Counted from the first letter of the stretch, positions 18,017 through 27,634 are shown. The stretch: DNA of 64,000 bases from Fidelibacterota bacterium UBA2986 (GCA_002346675.1 DEAI01000008.1:6990-70989); one strand, 5' to 3'. Program-made: numbers and translations. Notes: generated from the sequence alone by a model not told the origin.

Positions 18017-18408
18017 TATCTTTTTGAAAATTGAAATCTTTTTCTGGCACCTGGCTGACCATATTTTTTACGCTCCACTCTCCTGGAATCACGAGTTAGA
18101 AATCCGCCTGATCTTAGTTCTTTTCTGAAATCTTCATTTATACTACCTAATGCTCTTGAGATTCCCAATCTTAAAGCTCCTGCTTGCCCTGTGAGACCTC
18201 CACCTTTAACCTGTGCATTGATATCGTAACTTTTCAGTGAATCAACTGCATTGAGTGGTTGCGTTACAACCATTGCCAGCGGACCACGGCATAAATACTC
18301 ATTATAGTCACACCCATTAACAGTTATTTTTCCTTTTCCCGTTGTGAGATAAACACGGGCAATGGAACTTTTTCTTCTTCCGGTTCCGTAAAACAATGTC
18401 TTTGTCAT
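18016..18408 (-). CDS. rpsI: 30S ribosomal protein S9
   Basis: The protein has 130 residues, full length. It has the S9 signatures GTGRRKSSIARVYL at the N-terminus, GGGLTGQAGALRLGISRAL in the middle, and the basic C-terminal tail ending in QFSKR that reaches the P-site tRNA. It follows rplM with no gap and shares one base with the rpsB start, so it is translationally coupled on both sides. Confidence 0.98.
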   Translation of the reverse strand: MTKTLFYGTGRRKSSIARVYLTTGKGKITVNGCDYNEYLCRGPLAMVVTQPLNAVDSLKSYDINAQVKGGGLTGQAGALRLGISRALGSINEDFRKELRSGGFLTRDSRRVERKKYGQPGARKRFQFSKR

Positions 18409-18837
18409 TTAAATATCCAATACCTTAGGTTGTTGAGCATTATGAGGATGTTCAGCCCCCGTATACACTTTGAGATGCTTTATGATTTGTCTACCCAAAC
18501 GATTGTGTGGAAGCATTCCTTTTATAGCATTCTTTACAATTCGCTCAGGATGAGTTTTTCTCATTAGCTTTACACTGGTAAATGATTTTGATCCTGGATA
18601 ACCGGTGTGCCGAAAGTATAATTTATCGGATTCCTTTTTACCTGTCACCCGTATCTTTTCAGCATTGACCACAACCACACAGTCACCCATATCCATGTGG
18701 GGCGTGAAGTCAGGTTTATGTTTTCCTCTTAAAATTTGTGCAATCTTGCTGGCAAAACGACCCAAGACCTGCCCATCGGCATCTGCAACCCACCAGTTAT
18801 GTTCAATATCTGATTGTTTAATTGATTGTGTTTTCAT
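18409..18837 (-). CDS. rplM: 50S ribosomal protein L13
   Basis: The protein has 142 residues, full length. Recognisable L13 segments are WWVADADGQVLGRFASKIAQILRGKHKP, GDCVVVVNAEKIRVTGKK, YFRHTGYPGSKS and GMLPHNRLGRQ. It is the first gene of the rplM-rpsI-rpsB-tsf-pyrH-frr block and starts 52 bases after the end of pyrC, so it has its own promoter or is read through from the pyrimidine genes. The rplM-rpsI autoregulatory leader known from other phyla was not recognised. Confidence 0.98.
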   Translation of the reverse strand: MKTQSIKQSDIEHNWWVADADGQVLGRFASKIAQILRGKHKPDFTPHMDMGDCVVVVNAEKIRVTGKKESDKLYFRHTGYPGSKSFTSVKLMRKTHPERIVKNAIKGMLPHNRLGRQIIKHLKVYTGAEHPHNAQQPKVLDI

Positions 18838-18889
18838 AAGAATGATAACGAATAAAGCCGATGAAGATAGTATTGTTTTCTAAAATATG

Positions 18890-20176
18890 TCAACTAAGAA
18901 AAAAATAATTCCCTTTTGAAAAACAACCGTTAACCATTCCTAAAAGAGATTCCCCAATAAATGGACTGTTTCGTGATTTTGATTTAATATAATCTAATCC
19001 AAATATCCATTCCCGATTAGGGTCAAGAATAGTTATTTCCGCTTCCACTCCCTTTTTAAATAAATCAGTTTCAAAGCTCATCACTTTTCGGGGATTTACA
19101 GTAAGCAATTTAATGATTTCCAAAAGATTCATTTCGTTCTTCAAAACTTTATATACTGAGCCAAAACAAGATTCCAAACCAATCATTCCAAATGGTGCTT
19201 CATTAAAATCTGCTTCCTTTTCCTCTATTGTATGGGGGGCATGATCTGTAGCAATACAAGATATAATTCCTTCTTTAAGTGCTTTGATCAATCCCAGTCT
19301 ATCTTTTTCAGTTCTCAAAGGAGGAGCCACCTTAAAAGAGGTATCAAAAGAACGAATAGACTCATGATTAAAATACAAATGATGTGGTGTCACCTCAGCT
19401 GTTATATTTTGATTCAATTCTAATCTTTTCCTGATATGTTCTATACTTTTTAATGCAGAAACATGGGGCACATGAAGGTGAACACCAGTCAATTGACTAA
19501 TCTCTAAATCTCTGTTTATCATTGAAGATTCAGCAATATCAGGATTACCGGTAAATCCAAGTTCTGCAGAAACAGTACCTTCGTGCATTACTCCATCTCT
19601 TCGTATACATGGATCTTCTGCATGATTGATTGTAGGGACTCCGAACATACTTGCATAATCACACGCCAATCTGAAAACCTGACCATTAGAAACAGGGATT
19701 CCATCATCACTGAAAGCAACAGCTCCAGCTTTAATCATTCCTCCCATCTCTGTTATGACTCTGCCTTCCTGACTTTTGGTAATAGCTCCAATAGGATGAA
19801 CATGTACCGGTAAATTTTTAGATTTTTCTATAATAAACCGAATGGATTCAGGAGAATCTAAAGGTGGGTCTGTATTGGGCATTACACACACCCGAGTAAA
19901 CCCGCCAGAAAGTGCTGCATTGCATCCTGTCTCCAGTGTTTCTTTGTCCTCTCTTCCTGGCTCACGAAAATGGACATGAACATCGCAAAAACCATGAGTG
20001 ATTACCTTGTCCTTACAATCAAAGACAGTTGCATCTTGAGGGTAATCCTGCTTCAGGATCTTGTCTATTTTTCCATTTTTTAATAGAATACTCCCTTTAT
20101 AAGTTTTTTTTACATAAGGATCTAAGATTAAACCATCCTTAAGTAAAATAGATGATGGCTGTTTTTTAAGTATCAT
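18890..20176 (-). CDS. pyrC: dihydroorotase (class I)
   Basis: The protein has 428 residues. It closes carbamoyl-aspartate to dihydroorotate, step 3 of de novo pyrimidine synthesis. It belongs to the amidohydrolase superfamily: metal-binding DVHVHFREPG near residue 65, further His ligands in the INHAED and HVPHVSAL segments, and the catalytic Asp in CIATDHAPH. Length and motifs fit the multifunctional-type (class I) enzyme rather than the shorter E. coli type. It overlaps the end of pyrB by 4 bases and belongs to the PyrR-controlled pyrR-pyrB-pyrC operon. Confidence 0.95.
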   Translation of the reverse strand: MILKKQPSSILLKDGLILDPYVKKTYKGSILLKNGKIDKILKQDYPQDATVFDCKDKVITHGFCDVHVHFREPGREDKETLETGCNAALSGGFTRVCVMPNTDPPLDSPESIRFIIEKSKNLPVHVHPIGAITKSQEGRVITEMGGMIKAGAVAFSDDGIPVSNGQVFRLACDYASMFGVPTINHAEDPCIRRDGVMHEGTVSAELGFTGNPDIAESSMINRDLEISQLTGVHLHVPHVSALKSIEHIRKRLELNQNITAEVTPHHLYFNHESIRSFDTSFKVAPPLRTEKDRLGLIKALKEGIISCIATDHAPHTIEEKEADFNEAPFGMIGLESCFGSVYKVLKNEMNLLEIIKLLTVNPRKVMSFETDLFKKGVEAEITILDPNREWIFGLDYIKSKSRNSPFIGESLLGMVNGCFSKGNYFFLS

Positions 20177-21129
20177 TTTAATTTTTGTTCATCTCTATCA
20201 GATTCTTCTGAATTTTTCTTACTTAAAAGCAAATAAAGAATAGCCATTCTGGAAGCGACCCCATTTAACACTTGATTTAAAATAATCGCCTGATTGCTAT
20301 CTGCTACATCGCTATCAATTTCTATCCCTCGGTTCATTGGACCGGGATGCATGATAACCAAGGGTTTTCCATGTTTTTTCATCCGTTCCGATGTCACTCC
20401 AAAAAATGATCGGTATTCTCTTACAGAGGGAATGAGAGTCTGTCCCATGCGCTCTAATTGAAGCCTTAAAATAATCAGTGAATCTGCCCAATCAATTATT
20501 TCATCAAGTGAATAAGAAATGTTTACTGGGAAACCACCAAGATCCGAAGGCAACAATGTTGGAGGAGCACATAACTTCACATGAGCACCCATAGTGGTTA
20601 ATCCAAAAATATTACTCCGTGCTACCCTACTATGTAACATATCTCCTACGATACCAATTTTCAATCCTTTCAATGAACCAAACTTTTCTTGAAGACTTAC
20701 CATATCTAAAATTGCCTGAGTTGGATGCTCATGAGTTCCATCTCCGGCGTTAATAACCACTGCATCAATAAATTTTGTCAGTTGTACTGGTGTCCCGGGA
20801 ACGGAATGGCGCATAATCACTGCATCAATCTTCATCGCAGCTAAATTTTGAACAGTATCTTTTAACGATTCCCCTTTTTTTAAACTACTTCCAGAGCCAG
20901 AAAAATTTACCATATCAGCACTCAATCGTTTTTGTGCTAACTCAAAACTAATTCGTGTTCGAGTTGAGTTCTCAAAAAACAAATTTACGATGGTTTGTCC
21001 CTGCAGGGATGGAACTTTTTTTATAGGACGATCCAGAACTTCTTTAAATTGAAATGCAGTGTCAATGATTGTTTGAATATCCTGAGATGGATAGTTTTTT
21101 AATCCCAGTAAATGACGATTACTTAGCAT
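20173..21129 (-). CDS. pyrB: aspartate carbamoyltransferase catalytic subunit
   Basis: The protein has 318 residues. It joins carbamoyl phosphate and aspartate, the first committed pyrimidine step. The carbamoyl-phosphate loop FFENSTRTRISFELAQKRL is intact, followed by SLKKGESLKDT with the lysine that reaches over from the next subunit, and MRHSVPG. The GDGTHEHPTQAILD segment binds both substrates, and MHPGPMNRGIEI lies in the C-terminal domain. No pyrI regulatory subunit is seen, which fits control by PyrR attenuation instead of CTP allostery. It overlaps the pyrR end by 11 bases. Confidence 0.96.
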   Translation of the reverse strand: MLSNRHLLGLKNYPSQDIQTIIDTAFQFKEVLDRPIKKVPSLQGQTIVNLFFENSTRTRISFELAQKRLSADMVNFSGSGSSLKKGESLKDTVQNLAAMKIDAVIMRHSVPGTPVQLTKFIDAVVINAGDGTHEHPTQAILDMVSLQEKFGSLKGLKIGIVGDMLHSRVARSNIFGLTTMGAHVKLCAPPTLLPSDLGGFPVNISYSLDEIIDWADSLIILRLQLERMGQTLIPSVREYRSFFGVTSERMKKHGKPLVIMHPGPMNRGIEIDSDVADSNQAIILNQVLNGVASRMAILYLLLSKKNSEESDRDEQKLK

Positions 21130-21685
21130 GAGAATACTCTGAAGAATATTGGCGTAATTCTACTGCATCTTTTCCATCAACTTCCTTAAGCAAAACATTG
21201 ACGTGTTCGCCCTCACTAGTTGGAATATTTTTCCCCACATAGTCTGCTCTGATGGGCATTTCACGATGCCCCCTGTCTACCAATACTGCCAACTGAATTT
21301 TTGAAGGTCTTCCAAAAGTTAATACTTCATCAATTGCCGCCCGTATAGTGCGACCGGTATAAAGTACATCATCAACCAGTACTACTATTTTTTTGTCCAG
21401 ACTAAAAGTAATATCAGTCCCTTTAACCTGTGGTACAACAAGTCTTTCCATAAAATCATCCCGATGAAAAGAAATGTTCAATGTCCCCAAATCAATATAT
21501 TTTCCAGTCAGTTCTTCAATAATCTTTTTTACCCTCTGAGCTAGTGGTTCTCCCCTGGAGAGAATTCCAATCAGAACAAGGTATTCTGGATTATCACAGT
21601 TTTCAAGAATTTCATAGGACAACCGTTTTACCATTCGGTTAATGTCCATCTTACCCATCAATTCTTTGGTTGATTTGATATTCAT
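21119..21685 (-). CDS. pyrR: bifunctional pyrimidine operon regulator / uracil phosphoribosyltransferase PyrR
   Basis: The protein has 188 residues. It is of the PRTase fold with the PRPP-binding motif VVLVDDVLYTGRTIRAAID, the N-terminal IRMVKRLSYEI-like segment (here NRMVKRLSYEILE), and GILSRGEPLAQRV. PyrR binds UMP/UTP, attaches to a loop in the leader of pyr mRNA and favours termination. It also has uracil phosphoribosyltransferase activity. Its own leader (21700-21804) contains a recognisable PyrR attenuator, so the gene is autoregulated together with pyrB and pyrC. Confidence 0.95.
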   Translation of the reverse strand: MNIKSTKELMGKMDINRMVKRLSYEILENCDNPEYLVLIGILSRGEPLAQRVKKIIEELTGKYIDLGTLNISFHRDDFMERLVVPQVKGTDITFSLDKKIVVLVDDVLYTGRTIRAAIDEVLTFGRPSKIQLAVLVDRGHREMPIRADYVGKNIPTSEGEHVNVLLKEVDGKDAVELRQYSSEYSHAK

Positions 21686-21693
21686 AATATTCT

Positions 21694-21804
21694 ATAAAAA
21701 AACCTCCGGGCAGAATGAAGTTAATCAATCCCTCTGTACGGAGGTTTTATTTCTGCCCTTACCGTCTCACTGGATCGGTTTAAAGGGTTTTCAATAGGCA
21801 GAAG
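21694..21804 (-). promoter_or_regulatory. PyrR-responsive transcription attenuator (pyr leader)
   Basis: Read on the minus strand, three mutually exclusive pairings are visible. Segment CTTCTGCC (21797-21804) can pair with GGGCAGAA (21751-21758). Together they enclose a stem-loop with the sequence GATCCAGTGAGACGG, which matches the conserved PyrR-binding loop: this is the anti-antiterminator. GGGCAGAA can instead pair with TTCTGCCC (21708-21715): the antiterminator. ACCTCCG (21739-21745) pairs with CGGAGGT (21702-21708), followed by a T7 run: the terminator. PyrR-UMP bound to the first structure would release the terminator and shut off pyrR-pyrB-pyrC. Confidence 0.88.
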
Positions 21805-21953
21805 TTACATTTTTTTAAAGAGGAATACATGAAATATTAATATTCACTAATAATCTAATTTGAGATATGTAGGAATCGGGGATTACGTATCATTTTGTGG
21901 CCGGAATACCAGAGGATTCAATTCAAAAAAGTTCTTTAGAATACTTGATTATT

Positions 21954-22904
21954 TTAGGGGGTATTACCTTTGGTTTTATATAACACGTCCAAAATATTTT
22001 CCGCGATTTGAAACTTTGTCAATCCAGATACCTCAATTCTTAAATCAATATTTTCTTTTTTGAACCACTGCACCTGACGCCGAGAAAACTGGCGAGTTCT
22101 AACGATAATTTTCTCTTTCATTTCCTCAAATGATATCTCATTATTTAGATAGGATTGAATCTGTTTGTAGCCAATAGAATCCAAAGCAGGAAATTTCAAT
22201 TCTGATTCGGTCTGATATTTAATGAGCTGTTTTACCTCATCCACCCAACCTTCAGCTAGCATTGCTTCGGTTCGCAGTTCAATCTGCTGATTCAATTTTT
22301 CTTTTTTCATCTCTAATAAAACAGAAAATAATTCTAGAGTGTCACCGGAATCATCCTTCTGCATTTTAAAATGTTCACTGGGAGTTCTACCCGTAGATTC
22401 ATAAATCTCCAATGCCCTCACCAGCCGTTTTTTGTTATTGATATGGACAATCTCTCCGTATTCCGGGTCAATGGTCATCAGCCGTTCTACAAGGCGATCA
22501 GGATTTTCTTCATATTCAATATTTAATCTATCCCTTATATTGAGCTCAGATACGCTCCCATCAAAAATACCTATGGTCAATGCCCGAAAATAGAGCCCGG
22601 CACCTCCGCAAATGATTGGGAATTTTCTGCGAGTATGAATTTGACCTATCTCATCCTTCACTAATTTTGCATATTCCCCTGCTGAAACAGGTTTTGAGGG
22701 ATCCCTTAACCCAATTAAATGATGTGGAATCTCGTCCATTTCTTCTGTTTTGGGTTGGGCGGTACCAATCCCCATTCCTTTATAGATTTGTCTTGAATCT
22801 AGCCCAATGATTTCACCATTCAATATTTTAGCCAAAGAAACAGCAATAGCAGTTTTTCCAATGGCAGTTGGACCTATGATAGCAATTGGATATTTTAGAG
22901 TCAT
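21954..22904 (-). CDS. miaA: tRNA dimethylallyltransferase
   Basis: The protein has 316 residues. It transfers a dimethylallyl group to A37 of tRNAs reading codons that start with U. The P-loop is GPTAIGKTAIA near residue 11, with GLDSRQIYKGMGIGTAQP and PHHLIGLRDP following, then GGAGLYFRAL and the C-terminal TRQFSRRQVQWFK motif. All are diagnostic. The gene lies between aspS upstream and the pyrR leader downstream, with 246 bases after aspS. Confidence 0.96.
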   Translation of the reverse strand: MTLKYPIAIIGPTAIGKTAIAVSLAKILNGEIIGLDSRQIYKGMGIGTAQPKTEEMDEIPHHLIGLRDPSKPVSAGEYAKLVKDEIGQIHTRRKFPIICGGAGLYFRALTIGIFDGSVSELNIRDRLNIEYEENPDRLVERLMTIDPEYGEIVHINNKKRLVRALEIYESTGRTPSEHFKMQKDDSGDTLELFSVLLEMKKEKLNQQIELRTEAMLAEGWVDEVKQLIKYQTESELKFPALDSIGYKQIQSYLNNEISFEEMKEKIIVRTRQFSRRQVQWFKKENIDLRIEVSGLTKFQIAENILDVLYKTKGNTP

Positions 22905-23150
22905 ACAGTAGATTAATCTGTTATAAGTATGAATAAAAGTTATGAATATAGAATATGAAAAATAAGTTACTAATATTCATCATAAGAATTTACCTAGAGA
23001 GTGCTGAAAACAAATACCAATGACGGACTTATTAACAAATCATGGGAGTGAAATCAAATGAATTTATTTTTTTCATATTTGACTGTTATATACCGAACTA
23101 GATCTGGTAGCAACAGACGGAGAGTATATTTAATAGACAGTCAAACTGAT

Positions 23151-24902
23151 TTAATCTTTATATTTTTTAATCTGAATACCCAGCTCATCTAACTGCTCCT
23201 GGCTTACTCCACTGGGAGCATTTTCCATCAACGCTGATGCAGATGTGGTTTTAGGAAACGCAATCACATCTCGTATGTTTTCTGTCCCTGCCAGTAGCAT
23301 GACAATACGGTCGAATCCAAAGGCAATGCCACCATGAGGCGGTGTACCATATTTCAAAGCTTCCAAAAAGAAGCCAAATTTTTCTTTGGCTTCTTCATCG
23401 TTCATTCCCAATAAGGAGAATACTTTCTTCTGAATTTCCGGTCTGTGAATTCTGATTGATCCTCCGGCAATTTCATATCCGTTCATGGTCAAGTCATATG
23501 CACGAGCTTTCAATTTTTCCGGGTTTGAATCCATTTCTTCGGCATGGGTTGTGGCAGGTGAGGTAAAGGGATGATGCAGAAATGTTAGTTTCTCTGTATC
23601 ATTATCCACCTCAAACATGGGAAAATCTGTGACCCAAAGCGGTTTAAATTCCTTTTTATCGGCCAACTGTTCACGATTTGCTATTTCTACCCGTAAGGCT
23701 CCCATAGCTTTCCTTGCTATCATCTTTTCATCACCAATAAGAAATAAAATAGAATTATCTTTAATGTGTAAGGAACTACACATTTCTTTTTGAAGATCAG
23801 CTGAGAAAAACTTTGAGATTCCTCCTGTTAATCCACCATTTTCTGCTTTCATCCAAGCGAGCCCTTTGGCTTTATGGGTTTTTACAAAATCTGTGAATTT
23901 ATCAATAATTTTTCTTGAATATTTTACCCCATCATTTACAACCAGTCCTTTCACCATTTCAACAGATTTAAATGCATTAAACTCAGATTGATCGGTAAAC
24001 GGTTTTATATCCAATAGCTTCATTTCGTAACGTAGATCAGGTTTATCTGAACCATAGGTGTTCAGGGCATCTTTCCAAGTCATACGGGGAAAAGGATTCG
24101 GCAAATCAACACCTAGGACTTCCTTAAAGATGTGCCGAGTCATTCCACCGAATTTTTTAAAAATGTCCTCTTCATCCACAAAAGACATTTCCAGATCAAT
24201 TTGAGTAAATTCCGGTTGTCTGTCTGCCCTTAGATCTTCATCACGAAAACATTTAACGATCTGAAAATAACGATCAAAACAGCTGATCATAAGGATCTGC
24301 TTGTAAATTTGAGGTGATTGAGGGAGCGCGTAAAATTTTTCATTATGAACCCTGCTGGGCACTAAATAATCCCGAGCCCCTTCTGGTGTAGATTTCATCA
24401 AAACAGGAGTTTCCACCTCAACAAAATCATGGTTTGATAAAAATTGACGGGTCGCCTGATATGCTTTATGCCTAACCAATATATTCTGTTGAAGTTCTTC
24501 CATTCGAAGCTCAAGATAACGATATTTCAACCGTAAGTTTTCTTCTGCATTTCCTCTGTCAGTCAAAACAAAAGGAAGCGGTGCAGATTCATTCAGTAGC
24601 TCCAAATCTATCACAGCTAATTCAATGTCGCCCGTTGTGATTTTTGGATTTGACGTCTCTCTCAATTCTACATTTCCTCGTATACTTAATACATCTTCCA
24701 TAGATAATTTTTTGGCATTTTCAAAATTACCTGAGAAGGTCTCTGAATTGATAGTGACTTGTGTTTTCCCATATCTATCCCGAAGATCAATGAAAATAAC
24801 CTGTCCATGGAGGCGAACAGTGTTCACCCACCCATTAAGAACTACTTCTTTACCCACATGGGATTTTCGAAGTTCTCCGCAGGTATGAGTTCGTTTCATC
24901 AT
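23151..24902 (-). CDS. aspS: aspartyl-tRNA synthetase
   Basis: The protein has 583 residues of bacterial type. An N-terminal OB-fold anticodon-binding domain (CGELRKSHVGKEVVLNGWV) is followed by the class II core: motif 2 with FRDEDLRADRQPEFTQID, the bacterial GAD insertion domain (about 290-420), and motif 3 with GIAFGFDRIVMLL near the end. It charges tRNA-Asp. Whether it also mischarges tRNA-Asn cannot be decided without the rest of the genome (gatCAB, asnS). It begins 17 bases beyond the ATP synthase operon terminator. Confidence 0.97.
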   Translation of the reverse strand: MMKRTHTCGELRKSHVGKEVVLNGWVNTVRLHGQVIFIDLRDRYGKTQVTINSETFSGNFENAKKLSMEDVLSIRGNVELRETSNPKITTGDIELAVIDLELLNESAPLPFVLTDRGNAEENLRLKYRYLELRMEELQQNILVRHKAYQATRQFLSNHDFVEVETPVLMKSTPEGARDYLVPSRVHNEKFYALPQSPQIYKQILMISCFDRYFQIVKCFRDEDLRADRQPEFTQIDLEMSFVDEEDIFKKFGGMTRHIFKEVLGVDLPNPFPRMTWKDALNTYGSDKPDLRYEMKLLDIKPFTDQSEFNAFKSVEMVKGLVVNDGVKYSRKIIDKFTDFVKTHKAKGLAWMKAENGGLTGGISKFFSADLQKEMCSSLHIKDNSILFLIGDEKMIARKAMGALRVEIANREQLADKKEFKPLWVTDFPMFEVDNDTEKLTFLHHPFTSPATTHAEEMDSNPEKLKARAYDLTMNGYEIAGGSIRIHRPEIQKKVFSLLGMNDEEAKEKFGFFLEALKYGTPPHGGIAFGFDRIVMLLAGTENIRDVIAFPKTTSASALMENAPSGVSQEQLDELGIQIKKYKD

Positions 24903-24916
24903 AATGTTGAATGCAT

Positions 24917-24948
24917 AAAAAAACCGCTTAAACTTACAAGCGGTTTGT
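24917..24948 (-). terminator. rho-independent terminator of the ATP synthase operon
   Basis: On the minus strand AAACCGCTT, loop GTAAGTTT, AAGCGGTTT runs into seven T residues. It lies 24 bases after the atpC stop codon and just before aspS. This separates the atp transcript from aspS, although some read-through is possible. Confidence 0.88.
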
Positions 24949-24971
24949 AAAATAAAACAAAATATCTCATT

Positions 24972-25370
24972 TTACCTTTTGGAAACCCGCAACCTATTTA
25001 ATGCTTTAGTCACCGAGATATCTCTTCTTGCCTCATCCAATGAAGCATCTTTCTCTTTTCCCCTCTGTTTCGAACGTTTCAAGGCTTCTTCGGCACGATT
25101 CATATCAATATCTTCAGCTCGTTCTACAGTTTCCACCAAAAGCTGTACCTTCTCTTCTGTGATTTCAATAAAACCTCCACTGGTAGCAAAATAGTGAAAT
25201 TTTTTATTTTGGGCTATTTTAATTTCGCCTATTCCCAGGGCAATAATGGCAGCTTGATGATTTGCTAAGACACCAAAAGAACCATCCAAGCCTGGACACC
25301 GTACATAATTTATACTTCCAATGTCCAACAGTTTTGTTGGAGTTACAATCTCAAGTTGAAATTCAGACAT
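24972..25370 (-). CDS. atpC: F1Fo ATP synthase epsilon subunit
   Basis: The protein has 132 residues. The N-terminal beta-sandwich domain is clear: LEIVTPTKLL, GLDGSFGVLANHQAAIIALGIGEI and the GGFIEITEEKVQLLVE strand pair. A two-helix C-terminal domain follows (about 90-132, with RAEEALKRSK), which can insert into F1 and inhibit ATP hydrolysis. The start codon overlaps the atpD stop (TAATG). It is the last gene of the operon. Confidence 0.95.
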   Translation of the reverse strand: MSEFQLEIVTPTKLLDIGSINYVRCPGLDGSFGVLANHQAAIIALGIGEIKIAQNKKFHYFATSGGFIEITEEKVQLLVETVERAEDIDMNRAEEALKRSKQRGKEKDASLDEARRDISVTKALNRLRVSKR

Positions 25371-26767
25371 TATTTTTCGCTCTGTTTACCTTTTTCAAAT
25401 ACTTCATCAATGGATCCTACATATGCAAAATCATTTTCAGTATATTCATCTGCTTCACCGTTTAAAATAGCTTCAAACCCGGAAACTGTGTCTTCTAGTG
25501 AAACATAGCGACCCTCTTTTCCTGTGAATTGTTCTGCAACAAAGAAGGGCTGACTCATAAATTTTTGCATTTTTCTAGCTCTTGCAACGGTAAGCTTATC
25601 TTCATCAGACAATTCATCCATTCCCAAAATGGCAATTATATCTTGCAGGTCACGATATTTTTGTAGTATTTCCTGAACATTTCTGGCAACGTTGTAATGT
25701 CTGTCGCCAATCACCCTTGGGTCTAAAATCCTGGATGTTGATGCCAGCGGATCCACAGCAGGATAAATCCCTAATTCTGCAATTTTTCTTTCCAAAACTG
25801 ATGTTGCATCCAAATGTGCAAATGCTGTAGCAGGAGCAGGGTCTGTCAAATCATCTGCAGGAACATACACAGCCTGTACAGATGTAATGGAACCTTTTTT
25901 GGTTGAAGTAATGCGTTCTTGCAAGTCACCCATTTCCGTCGAAAGTGTAGGCTGATATCCCACAGCAGACGGCATCCGACCTAGTAAAGCAGATACCTCT
26001 GAACCTGCTTGAGTGAAGCGAAAAATATTATCAATAAATAATAAAACATCTCTCCCCTCATCATCTCGAAAATATTCTGCCATTGCTAACCCGCTTAAGC
26101 CAACTCTTAACCGTGCCCCGGGAGGTTCATTCATCTGACCAAAAACCATAGTAGTCTTATCAATAACTCCTGATTCACTCATTTCATTGTATAGATCATT
26201 TCCTTCACGGGTCCTCTCCCCAACCCCGGCAAATACAGAATAACCACCGTGCTCTGTTGCAATATTGCGAATCAGCTCTTGAATCAAAACTGTCTTTCCA
26301 ACACCTGCTCCACCAAACAATCCTGTTTTACCTCCCCTTGTATATGGTTCCATTAAATCAACGACTTTAATTCCTGTTACCAACATTTCAGTCGATGTAG
26401 ACAAATCTTCATGCCGCGGAGCAGATGCATGTATGGGGTTTCTTTTTTCTGTTTTCACTTCCCCTTTACCATCAATAACATTTCCGGTCACATCAAAAAG
26501 GCGTCCCAAAGTTTCTGGACCCACCGGAACTGATATTGGCTGTCCTGTATCCGTGACTTTTTGTCCTCTTACCAATCCATCAGTTGAATCCATGGCAACC
26601 GTCCGAACAATTCCATCACCTAAATGTTGAGCAGTCTCTAAAATGAGGCTCCCTTCACCGTTTTGATTAATTTCAAGTGCATTCATTATTTCAGGTAAAT
26701 GTCCATCTTCAAATGTAACATCAACCACTGCACCCATAATTTGAGATATTTTTCCAACAGTAACCAT
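25370..26767 (-). CDS. atpD: F1Fo ATP synthase beta subunit
   Basis: The protein has 465 residues and carries the catalytic nucleotide sites. The Walker A motif GGAGVGKT lies at about 155-162, with GERTREGND and the catalytic Glu following, Walker B DVLLFIDNIFRFTQAGSEVSALLGRMPSAVGYQPTL-type region, and the DELSDEDKL hinge (DELSEED in other species) near residue 390. It lies between atpG and atpC in the standard order. Confidence 0.98.
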   Translation of the reverse strand: MVTVGKISQIMGAVVDVTFEDGHLPEIMNALEINQNGEGSLILETAQHLGDGIVRTVAMDSTDGLVRGQKVTDTGQPISVPVGPETLGRLFDVTGNVIDGKGEVKTEKRNPIHASAPRHEDLSTSTEMLVTGIKVVDLMEPYTRGGKTGLFGGAGVGKTVLIQELIRNIATEHGGYSVFAGVGERTREGNDLYNEMSESGVIDKTTMVFGQMNEPPGARLRVGLSGLAMAEYFRDDEGRDVLLFIDNIFRFTQAGSEVSALLGRMPSAVGYQPTLSTEMGDLQERITSTKKGSITSVQAVYVPADDLTDPAPATAFAHLDATSVLERKIAELGIYPAVDPLASTSRILDPRVIGDRHYNVARNVQEILQKYRDLQDIIAILGMDELSDEDKLTVARARKMQKFMSQPFFVAEQFTGKEGRYVSLEDTVSGFEAILNGEADEYTENDFAYVGSIDEVFEKGKQSEK

Positions 26768-26776
26768 GTCAGTTCC

Positions 26777-27634
26777 TTACGTTTGTTTTAAGGCTTCAGC
26801 ACCACCAACAATTTCCAAAATCTCTTTCGTGATTGCTGCCTGCCTTGCTTTATTAAATTGCATTGTTAAATCTTTAATCATTTCTTCTGCGTTCTCCGTT
26901 GCATTTTCCATAGCAACCATTCTTGCAGCCTGTTCACTAGCATAAGACTCCAGTAAATATTTCCATATTTGAATATTCAAATGTCTAGGGATTAAACTTT
27001 GTACCAATTGATTTTTATCTGGTTCATATAACCGTTCGGGGTGTGAATAATCTTCATCAGAAAATTCCAAAGGAAGCAATTTTTCTGATTCAGCATATTG
27101 AGTTGCTACATTTATAAATTCATTATATACCACATGAATCTCATCTACACGTTCATCAGTAAAATGTCCAATAATTCCTTTCCCTATTTGGATGGCATCT
27201 CCAAAAGATAATTCGCTCCAAAACTCAGTATGACTTTCTATAATGGTGTAGTCCCTTCGCTTAAAGTGATCTCTGGCTTTTTTCCCAATACAAAAAATGT
27301 CCACGTGATTTTTACCGATTTCATCAATCTCAGATTGAGCTTTTTTTAGGACATTGGAATTGAAAGATCCGGCGAAACCACGATCGGATGTAACTACAAC
27401 ATAAGCAGTTCGTGATACAGGCCTTACATGAAGAAGATTCAGTAGTTCCCTTTCTACATCCGGTAATAAATGACTAATAACAGACTGCAGTCGCTGTGCA
27501 TAGGGACGAGCTTCTTCCATCCGTTCTTCAGCCCGTCTCATTTTTGCTGCAGCAACCATTTTCATCGCTTTTGTAACTTTCTGGATGTTTTTAACCGACT
27601 TTATTCGGTTTCGAATGTCTTTTAAATTTGCCAT
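26777..27634 (-). CDS. atpG: F1Fo ATP synthase gamma subunit
   Basis: The protein has 285 residues and forms the central rotor stalk. Terminal helices are conserved: DIRNRIKSVKNIQKVTKAMKMVAAAKMRRAEE at the start, and ASEQAARMVAMENATENAEEMIKDLTMQFNKARQAAITKEILEIVGGA-like residues near the end. A Rossmann-like middle domain begins with VTSDRGFAGSFN. Between atpA and atpD, with 11 and 9 base gaps. Confidence 0.97.
   Translation of the reverse strand: MANLKDIRNRIKSVKNIQKVTKAMKMVAAAKMRRAEERMEEARPYAQRLQSVISHLLPDVERELLNLLHVRPVSRTAYVVVTSDRGFAGSFNSNVLKKAQSEIDEIGKNHVDIFCIGKKARDHFKRRDYTIIESHTEFWSELSFGDAIQIGKGIIGHFTDERVDEIHVVYNEFINVATQYAESEKLLPLEFSDEDYSHPERLYEPDKNQLVQSLIPRHLNIQIWKYLLESYASEQAARMVAMENATENAEEMIKDLTMQFNKARQAAITKEILEIVGGAEALKQT

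Noticed and set aside
23058..23192. Small plus-strand ORF starting near 23058 with a GGGAG before it
   Set aside because: It runs into the antisense of the aspS end, has a composition typical of chance ORFs, and no recognisable motif.
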